The notes under the pieces are model-generated. The model had not been told where the DNA came from, searched no databases, and saw nothing but the letters and a program-made list of their open reading frames with translations. The translations under genes were made by a program, and so were the position numbers. Shown piece by piece: positions 7,003-11,859 of a stretch of 11,859 nt of DNA. Origin of the DNA: Candidatus Stahliibacteriota bacterium (GTDB lineage Bacteria > Hydrothermota > UBA3073); the NCBI GenBank assembly GCA_030627085.1, contig DAOUSS010000028.1, forward strand, positions 1-11,859. The letters run 5' to 3'. How positions within the stretch are numbered: the stretch's first letter is position 1; the number at the start of each line of letters is the position of its first letter.

Positions 7003-7132
7003 GTAGTCCGCCGCTTGGACAAGTCTTTCTCTCGGATAGGTCTTTAAACCTGTCCCTACTTGCACGGTTTGGAACCGTGCCTACAAGTCGATAACCCTGA
7101 CTGATCTGTAGAGACAGACCTTTAGGTTTGTC
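7003..7132. repeat. Cluster of four GTAG/CTAC-tagged hairpins
   Basis: Four hairpins stand in 130 bp. (1) GTAG then GTCC...GGAC, 7003-7020. (2) GGATAGGT...ACCTGTCC, 7034-7055, then CTAC at 7056-7059. (3) GCACGGTT...AACCGTGC, 7062-7080, then CTAC at 7081-7084. (4) GTAG at 7108-7111, then GACAGACC...GGTTTGTC, 7113-7132. Stems are 7-8 bp, except the first (4 bp). The tag is on the left in the outer two and on the right in the inner two, an alternating-orientation layout like a BIME. The cluster fills the gap between the 6363 and 7152 genes and ends 5 nt before the downstream ribosome-binding site. Confidence 0.65.
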
Positions 7133-7151
7133 AGTAGAAGGAGGAAATATA

Positions 7152-9941
7152 ATGAACATACAGAAGTTTTTGTGTATTATGCTCTTACCGGTTGCTCTCA
7201 GTGCTACCTCTTTCGGGAAAAATAAAGTGCAGTATAGCAAATTTAACTGGAAGATTCATCCTACCCCCCACTTTGAAGTATTCTTCTATGAAGGCGAAGA
7301 AGAACTTGCAAAATTTGCATCTATTGTCCTGGAAAATGAACTACAGAGAATGACATCCATACTCGGGAAGCCTCCAGCTACGAAAGTCCCTGTAGTAATA
7401 TATGCCAATCACAGTGATTTTGAACAAACGAATGTGATACTTGATCTAATAGAAGAGGGAGTTGGAGGATTTACAGAACTATACAAAAATCGTGTTGTTA
7501 TTCCGTTTACAGGTTCATACGAGGATTTTAGACATGTGCTTACTCACGAGCTAACACATATTCTACAATCCTCTGCTATTAAAGACGATGTTACATCAAT
7601 TCTTCCACGAGATGCGATATACCGCATTCCACTCTGGTTTATAGAGGGAATGGCGGAATATATGTCATTACGGGAGGATCCTGAAACAGATTTGATATTG
7701 AGGGATCTTATATACTATGATAAGCTTATTCCCATACAGGAGATATGGAAAATAGAGGGAAGTTACCTTATGTACAAGGAAGGACAGTCCATTTTAAAAT
7801 TCATAGCAGATAGATATGGAGAGCAGAAGATAGGAGAGATATATCACAAAATCAGTTTCATCGGGGGATTTGATGAAGCATTAAAGCAATCAGTAGGTAT
7901 AGATCAGGAAACTCTAAGCAGAGAGTGGACAGTGCACTTAAATAAGAAGGCATGGAATAATGCGATAAATACCATCGAAGTTCCAGAGGGGGCAAGGCGT
8001 CTTACAAAAAGAGACAAAAATTATACATACAATATAGCACCGTCAATATCCCCTGACGGCAGTGCTTTTGTATTTATGTCAGATAGAGATCAGTATGGTA
8101 GTATATACCTCGCTTCTGCAATCACAGGCAAGTTAACAAAGAAACTTATAGAGAGTGGAAAATCACGAGGTTTTGAATCCATATATATTATGGAGGGCAG
8201 TATATCATGGTCACCCGAAGGCAAATATATTACATTTATATCAAAGAGAGAAAACAGGGATGTCATATATATCTTAAACCCTTCCACGAACAATATTGTA
8301 AAACAACTGACTCCCCCACCCCCTGCCCTTTCATCACCTGTATTCTCAAGAGATGGCAAGAGCATAGCATTTAGAGGAGTTGCTGGAGGAAGAGCGGATA
8401 TATATATAATTGATATAGAGACGGGAAAGACAAAACAATTGACTGATGATATATATGATGATAGAACTCCGGGTTTTTCCAGTGATCGTATATTTTTCGC
8501 CTCTGACAGGCCTGATTCTACAGAGAACTGGAAATATGGAGAATACGCGATATATTCAATGAACATAGACGGAATGGAACTTCATAAAGTTGTTACAACA
8601 AGAAGCAGAGAAACCAAATCTCCTATTGTATATAATGATACTCTTATCTACTATCTCTCTAACTATTCTGGAATAACAGATCTCTATTGCCTTAGTCTTA
8701 AAACAGGCGAGGAAAAGCAACTTACAAATATTACAGGAGGTATAGAATCCTATTCTATATCAAACAAAGAAAGAATGCTATTCTCCCTGTACATAGACAG
8801 AGGTTGGGATATATTCAGTATGCAATTACCCCTTACAGGATTTGCTCCGTCTGAGTATAAGATATATAATATCCCTTATGTGGCTGCAGATAACTTTGAC
8901 GAACCTGTAGAGACGGCAGAACCTGGATTACGATTCTCTCCTGACTTTGCGGGTGGTGTTATATCTGCATCTACAGATGAATTCTATGCACAGGCATATA
9001 TTGCAGTATCAGATGTACTTGGAAATCATAGGTTTTATCTCATCACTGATTATCCTGGCAATATACTTGAATCCAATTTTAATTTTATCTACTGGCATCT
9101 TGAAAATAGAGCAAATTTTGGCTTTGCTGTATTCAAGGAGCAGTATCCCAGTTTGGTCTGGTATGATATACTTATAAATGAAAAATACACGGGCGGAGGA
9201 ATGGCTTTAGAGTATCCGCTTGATAAATTTAGAAGATTGGAAAGCGAGTTCTATCTGTATTCTATAGAGAGGATTCGTTATCAGTGGAACTACAGAAGAG
9301 GGGAATGGGTAGCATTTGAAGACACCACAAATTATGTTGCTCCTCTCTCTTTATCCTATGTGTTCGATAATACATTATGGAGTTACATGGGACCCGTAAA
9401 TGGGACAAGAATGCGGTTTAGCGTAGCGCATACCGTATCATTTACTAGCTCCTTTCTCTCTTATGCATACTCTGGTGCTGATATACGGAAGTATTTTAGA
9501 ATTTTACCCGGATACTACCTCGCTGCAAGATTGTTTGGTGAGAGTATCAGGAGTAAGGACTTTGCAAAATTGAGGATAGGTGGAACAGGAAGTATAAGAG
9601 GGTATGATTATCTTGAGTTTGCAGGGTATAACATTGGAGGAATAAACCTCGAATTCAGGTATCCATTTATAAATCACCTGGGTATCGGGTTTCCTTTGCC
9701 TTTAGAAATATATGGCATAAGAGGAGCCCTTTTCCTTGATGCAGGATATGCGGTCGACGATCTCAGAAGTTTAAGAATATTCGCGGATGGAAGGTTAAAG
9801 GATTTAAAAATGGGTTTTGGAGCAGGGATAAGGATAAGATTTCCCTATTTTGTCCTTCTGCTCGATATAGCAAAGAAAACTGACCTTGTAGATATTTCAG
9901 AAGGTATACGTTACCACATAACACTTGGAAATGAATTCTAA
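7152..9941 (+). CDS. Metallopeptidase-like / TolB-propeller / Omp85-like barrel protein
   Basis: This is a 929-residue predicted outer-membrane protein. I chose the ATG at 7152 (AAGGAGG 7 nt before it, then signal peptide MNIQKFLCIMLLPVALSATSFG) over the in-frame TTG at 7128. Domains in order: a peptidase-MA-like zinc-hydrolase domain (about 30-275) with HELTH at 132-136 and the third-ligand motif WFIEGMAEY at 162-170; a TolB/PD40-like beta-propeller (about 285-560) with repeats such as SISPDGSAFVFMSDRD, SWSPEGKYITFISKR and FSRDGKSIAF; and a C-terminal barrel (about 585-929) with GGTGSIRGY at 810-818, the Omp85-type RGY motif, and a final Phe typical of outer-membrane barrels. HExxH plus the downstream Glu suggest an intact zinc site. 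Proteins of this three-part plan are annotated in several phyla without a defined role. A protease or chaperone role in outer-membrane assembly is possible but unproven. Confidence 0.88.
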   Translation: MNIQKFLCIMLLPVALSATSFGKNKVQYSKFNWKIHPTPHFEVFFYEGEEELAKFASIVLENELQRMTSILGKPPATKVPVVIYANHSDFEQTNVILDLIEEGVGGFTELYKNRVVIPFTGSYEDFRHVLTHELTHILQSSAIKDDVTSILPRDAIYRIPLWFIEGMAEYMSLREDPETDLILRDLIYYDKLIPIQEIWKIEGSYLMYKEGQSILKFIADRYGEQKIGEIYHKISFIGGFDEALKQSVGIDQETLSREWTVHLNKKAWNNAINTIEVPEGARRLTKRDKNYTYNIAPSISPDGSAFVFMSDRDQYGSIYLASAITGKLTKKLIESGKSRGFESIYIMEGSISWSPEGKYITFISKRENRDVIYILNPSTNNIVKQLTPPPPALSSPVFSRDGKSIAFRGVAGGRADIYIIDIETGKTKQLTDDIYDDRTPGFSSDRIFFASDRPDSTENWKYGEYAIYSMNIDGMELHKVVTTRSRETKSPIVYNDTLIYYLSNYSGITDLYCLSLKTGEEKQLTNITGGIESYSISNKERMLFSLYIDRGWDIFSMQLPLTGFAPSEYKIYNIPYVAADNFDEPVETAEPGLRFSPDFAGGVISASTDEFYAQAYIAVSDVLGNHRFYLITDYPGNILESNFNFIYWHLENRANFGFAVFKEQYPSLVWYDILINEKYTGGGMALEYPLDKFRRLESEFYLYSIERIRYQWNYRRGEWVAFEDTTNYVAPLSLSYVFDNTLWSYMGPVNGTRMRFSVAHTVSFTSSFLSYAYSGADIRKYFRILPGYYLAARLFGESIRSKDFAKLRIGGTGSIRGYDYLEFAGYNIGGINLEFRYPFINHLGIGFPLPLEIYGIRGALFLDAGYAVDDLRSLRIFADGRLKDLKMGFGAGIRIRFPYFVLLLDIAKKTDLVDISEGIRYHITLGNEF

Positions 9942-10062
9942 GATAAATAAGGGAGACACAGATTAGATAGATTTTAGATTTCAGATTGTAGTATTTTTCA
10001 CCACAAAGGGCACAAAGGCAATAAGGTGACAGGTATCGGATTATAGGCTACAGATTTTAGTG

Positions 10063-10110
10063 TTATCGCGACTAGCCTGCCTGACGGCAGTCAGGAAAGT
10101 TGCTCCCACA
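10063..10110 (-). repeat. TGTGGGA-type hairpin unit with enlarged loop
   Basis: On the minus strand this reads TGTGGGA (10110-10104), stem GCAACT, a 24-nt loop that itself contains complementary CCTGAC/GTCAGG arms, stem AGTCGC, then GATAA (10067-10063). The outer arms pair with one G-T on the plus strand. Tag and GATAA tail match the right-hand unit at 2191-2218, while the stem sequence is different. Confidence 0.65.
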
Positions 10111-10140
10111 ATGACCTAATTACTTAATGACTCAATAACT
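10109..10140. repeat. Degenerate 8-bp tandem repeat, four units
   Basis: Units CAATGACC, TAATTACT, TAATGACT and CAATAACT follow without gaps, consensus YAATRACY. The pattern recurs at 10315-10354 and, more weakly, at 4312-4330. No coding potential is evident. Confidence 0.65.
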
Positions 10141-10314
10141 ATTTTCTTTTGCGTTTGACTTGTCTTTGACAATAGTGACTTCAAAACTTTGCACAGAAAT
10201 TGCCCGTAACGGGCTGAAACACTTCGTTTATCACTTTCTATACTATTTTATATATTTCTACACCAGTATAAGCCTTAAATTGCAAAATCAAAGGATTTTA
10301 TGTTATGCATGACT

Positions 10315-10354
10315 TAATTACCAAATGACCCAATAACCTAATAGCCCGATAGCC
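10315..10354. repeat. Degenerate 8-bp tandem repeat, five units
   Basis: Units TAATTACC, AAATGACC, CAATAACC, TAATAGCC and CGATAGCC follow in register, ending 50 nt before the lipoprotein ATG. The pattern is the same as at 10109-10140, with substitutions mainly at the first, fifth and last positions. Confidence 0.65.
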
Positions 10355-10404
10355 GTTTTTTATCTGCATCCCAACATTAAAACTCATCATCTCTAAATCC
10401 CTGT

Positions 10405-11514
10405 ATGAATAAAAGTATATATTTTTTGCTTATTATTCTTGGATGTGCTATACACGAACCAAGAGAAACAGTTTCTCCGCCAGAGGGAGAGAAAATAGAA
10501 AGAATCCTTGAAAACACTGGAGAAAAAAGTTTCAAAGTAAGAATAAAACTTTCCCGGCCAGGAGCAAAATCTACCATATACGGCGAATACGATAAAAGGG
10601 GAAGGATAAGGATAAGAAATGAATGGGAGATAGACAGCAAGAAGATAGAAGAAAAGAGTCTTGTGATAGGCGATGAAACCTTTCTAAAAGAGGATGATGA
10701 GTGGGTAGAAGGAAGCAGTAGTGGGCAATTGCCTCACAAACTCGTGTTAACAATAACCTCGTTTGGTGATTTCTATTTCATTGGAATGGAAAAGGGATGC
10801 TTTGTATATGAATTCACCCCTAATCTTTTGTTTATTTCTCCTTTTATGGAGGATGCAGAGGCTCAGATATACATAGACGAACATACCTTACTGCCTGTCA
10901 ATATTGTAGCCGAGGGTAATGGGGTTTCCTTCAGCGCAAAGTTTTCATGTTTTGATGAGAATATAAAAATAGAACACCCGTTTTCAAAAATCTATGAAAC
11001 AAAGATCTTACCACTTCCGGACCCCAGAGATATGAATATAATAACTAAGAGAATTATCTTTCTCGGTGCAGACAATTGCTGGTTGAGAAATGATAAGTTA
11101 TACATAAAAACACCAGAAGCAAATAAAGAAGATATAAGGAAGATATTAAAGAAGGGAATGATATATATCTATACAGCAACCTATCTCAAGGAACCTCTGG
11201 CGATTGCAAAAGATAAATATGGTGATAAACTTGTATTTTTGAACAAGACAAATCCAATCCTGATTGACAGTCTATTATATCAAGGTGTTGCAGAGGACGT
11301 GGAATTTTTGGAGGGTGGAGTAAGGGGAGACAGGGTAGTCCTAAAATTCTCTGATGATATAATCCTGCTTACCCCGTGTGTTATAAGCATTGATGATAGA
11401 CCAGCCTCAATTTTGCAGAAGTTTTATGGAAAGGAGATGAAGATAAAAGGTGACAGAATCGACTACTCAATTTTGAAGTTTGGCCCGCTTTCAAAAGAGT
11501 ACGGGATAAAATAG
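10405..11514 (+). CDS. Lipoprotein of unknown function, two-part
   Basis: This is a 369-residue predicted lipoprotein. The start is fixed by an in-frame TAA at 10378-10380 and by the short lipoprotein signal MNKSIYFLLIILGC, with Cys14 as the acylation site. No Shine-Dalgarno sequence is visible. Residues about 30-195 are beta-rich and end with a segment (QIYIDEHTLLPVNIVAEGNG, 154-173) like that in LolA/LppX-type lipid-binding folds. Residues about 205-369 include NIITKRIIFLGA (211-222) and KLYIKTPEANKEDIRKIL (231-248), which loosely recall the periplasmic head of SecD. Both resemblances are impressions and may be wrong. The Trm112-type gene follows after 29 nt, probably on the same transcript. 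An envelope location is well supported; the function is unknown. Confidence 0.8.
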   Translation: MNKSIYFLLIILGCAIHEPRETVSPPEGEKIERILENTGEKSFKVRIKLSRPGAKSTIYGEYDKRGRIRIRNEWEIDSKKIEEKSLVIGDETFLKEDDEWVEGSSSGQLPHKLVLTITSFGDFYFIGMEKGCFVYEFTPNLLFISPFMEDAEAQIYIDEHTLLPVNIVAEGNGVSFSAKFSCFDENIKIEHPFSKIYETKILPLPDPRDMNIITKRIIFLGADNCWLRNDKLYIKTPEANKEDIRKILKKGMIYIYTATYLKEPLAIAKDKYGDKLVFLNKTNPILIDSLLYQGVAEDVEFLEGGVRGDRVVLKFSDDIILLTPCVISIDDRPASILQKFYGKEMKIKGDRIDYSILKFGPLSKEYGIK

Positions 11515-11543
11515 TAGCTTAACAATTTAACCTGGGAGGGTAT

Positions 11544-11714
11544 ATGCTTGACAAAGAATTGCTTGAAATACTCGCCTGTCCAAAATGTAAGGGAGACCTT
11601 GAATACAAACCAGCTGAGAATAAACTTATATGCTATAGATGTAAGCTTGCATACAGAATAGATGATGATATTCCTATAATGCTTATAGAAGAGGCAGACA
11701 CGATAGAAGAATAA
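11544..11714 (+). CDS. Trm112 family zinc-ribbon protein
   Basis: This is a 56-residue protein beginning MLDKELLEILACPKCKGDLE. Two CxxC pairs, Cys12/Cys15 and Cys30/Cys33, form a zinc ribbon, and the usual IPIML segment follows (43-47). This is the layout of the bacterial Trm112/YcaR (UPF0434) family. In eukaryotes and archaea, Trm112 activates tRNA, rRNA and protein methyltransferases. The bacterial role is less settled, and no methyltransferase gene is seen nearby. GGAGG lies 4 nt before the ATG. The stop is 1 nt before the right-hand copy of the 103-bp repeat. Length is normal for the family (about 55-65). Confidence 0.93.
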   Translation: MLDKELLEILACPKCKGDLEYKPAENKLICYRCKLAYRIDDDIPIMLIEEADTIEE

Positions 11715-11715
11715 A

Positions 11716-11818
11716 TTTTTCTTGATTGTATAGGAAAGTATAAAACCACAGAGTTGCCTCACGGCGACCTTCGGTTCACAGAGAAAGACATTTTTATTTT
11801 ATTCTCTGTGCACTCAAA
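11716..11818 (+). repeat. 103-bp dispersed repeat, right copy
   Basis: This is the inverted counterpart of 36-138 (98 of 103 positions identical by hand). It begins directly after the Trm112 stop codon. The stem CACAGAGAA/TTCTCTGTG (11778-11809) is unchanged between copies, and the five differences all lie outside it. Its position right after a stop suggests it may serve as a transcript 3' end, though no classical U-tract terminator is seen. Confidence 0.85.
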
Positions 11819-11827
11819 TTTCATCTC

Positions 11828-11844
11828 CTTAAAGTAACTTTAAG
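11828..11844. repeat. Short perfect inverted repeat
   Basis: CTTAAAGT and ACTTTAAG form 8-bp arms around a single A. No gene is visible between here and the end of the window. Function unknown. Confidence 0.4.
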
Positions 11845-11859
11845 AGAAATCTCCTCAAG

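Larger units (their letters stand above)
9942..10404. other. Gene-free repeat-rich stretch
   Basis: No coding frame is convincing in these 463 bp. In order it holds: degenerate AGATT-type repeats (about 9959-9990); ACCACAAAGGGCACAAAG (10000-10017), identical over 18 bp to 4263-4280; a TGTGGGA-type hairpin unit; two blocks of degenerate 8-bp repeats; and a GCCCG/CGGGC hairpin (10202-10214). A TTGACA word at 10166-10171 has no -10 box at normal spacing, so I name no promoter for the downstream lipoprotein gene. Confidence 0.7.

Noticed and set aside
7003..7132. CRISPR array
   Set aside because: The hairpins differ in stem sequence and orientation, spacing is irregular, and there is no constant 23-37-bp repeat with unique spacers. 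No cas gene is present.
8090..8566. 158-codon open frame on the minus strand
   Set aside because: It is the shadow of the propeller domain of the 7152 gene, with no supporting start or motif.
10166..10194. Promoter for the lipoprotein gene from TTGACA at 10166
   Set aside because: At 16-18 bp spacing no sequence resembles a -10 box.
10202..10214. GCCCG-TAA-CGGGC hairpin as a lone CRISPR-type repeat
   Set aside because: There is a single copy with no second repeat within range. It is better treated as one more short palindrome.
11463..11762. 99-codon open frame on the minus strand near the right end
   Set aside because: It covers the Trm112 gene and part of the 103-bp repeat in antisense. 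The plus-strand frame has paired CxxC motifs and a good ribosome site.

Overview
This AT-rich window comes from a Gram-negative-type (two-membrane) bacterium. It encodes an outer-membrane beta-barrel protein, a lipoprotein with a lipobox, and a secreted lamin-tail/FlgD-like protein, all with AGA/ATA-rich codon use. That mix, together with many short palindromic intergenic repeats, recalls uncultured candidate phyla such as WOR-3/Stahlbacteria and relatives. The placement is an impression and rests on no search. Eight protein-coding genes are intact, one gene is a remnant, and no tRNA or rRNA gene was seen.

Layout. The left half is on the minus strand. Read in transcription order it is recJ (6188-4500), a 3' scrap of an aminotransferase gene (4499-4398), a roughly 160-bp mosaic of repeats, purD (4198-2945), rnc (2897-2277), a two-unit palindromic element, and a secreted lamin-tail-domain protein (2088-229). 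The right half is on the plus strand: a small membrane-associated protein of DUF5683-like type (6363-6989), a cluster of four tagged hairpins, a large periplasmic/outer-membrane protein combining a zinc-metallopeptidase-like domain, a TolB-like propeller and an Omp85-like barrel (7152-9941), a 463-bp gene-free stretch of repeats, a lipoprotein (10405-11514), and a 56-residue Trm112-type zinc-ribbon protein (11544-11714). The halves diverge from 6244-6312, where two full-consensus sigma-70-type promoters stand back to back on a perfect inverted repeat.

How the genes fit together. recJ, rnc and purD are housekeeping functions: recombination and repair, RNA processing, and purine synthesis. The plus-strand genes are mostly envelope proteins. 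I see no defence system, CRISPR array or classical insertion sequence.

The unusual material is between the genes. One family of units carries the tag TGTGGGA, and another carries GTAG/CTAC. In both, stem sequences differ between copies while base pairing is kept, which resembles REP/BIME elements. There are also degenerate 7- and 8-bp tandem repeats. A 103-bp repeat about 95% identical between copies lies in inverted orientation near both ends of the window. A mosaic repeat flanked by a 9-bp direct repeat appears to have inserted at the 3' end of the aminotransferase gene. That gene was otherwise deleted, and its remnant now abuts recJ.
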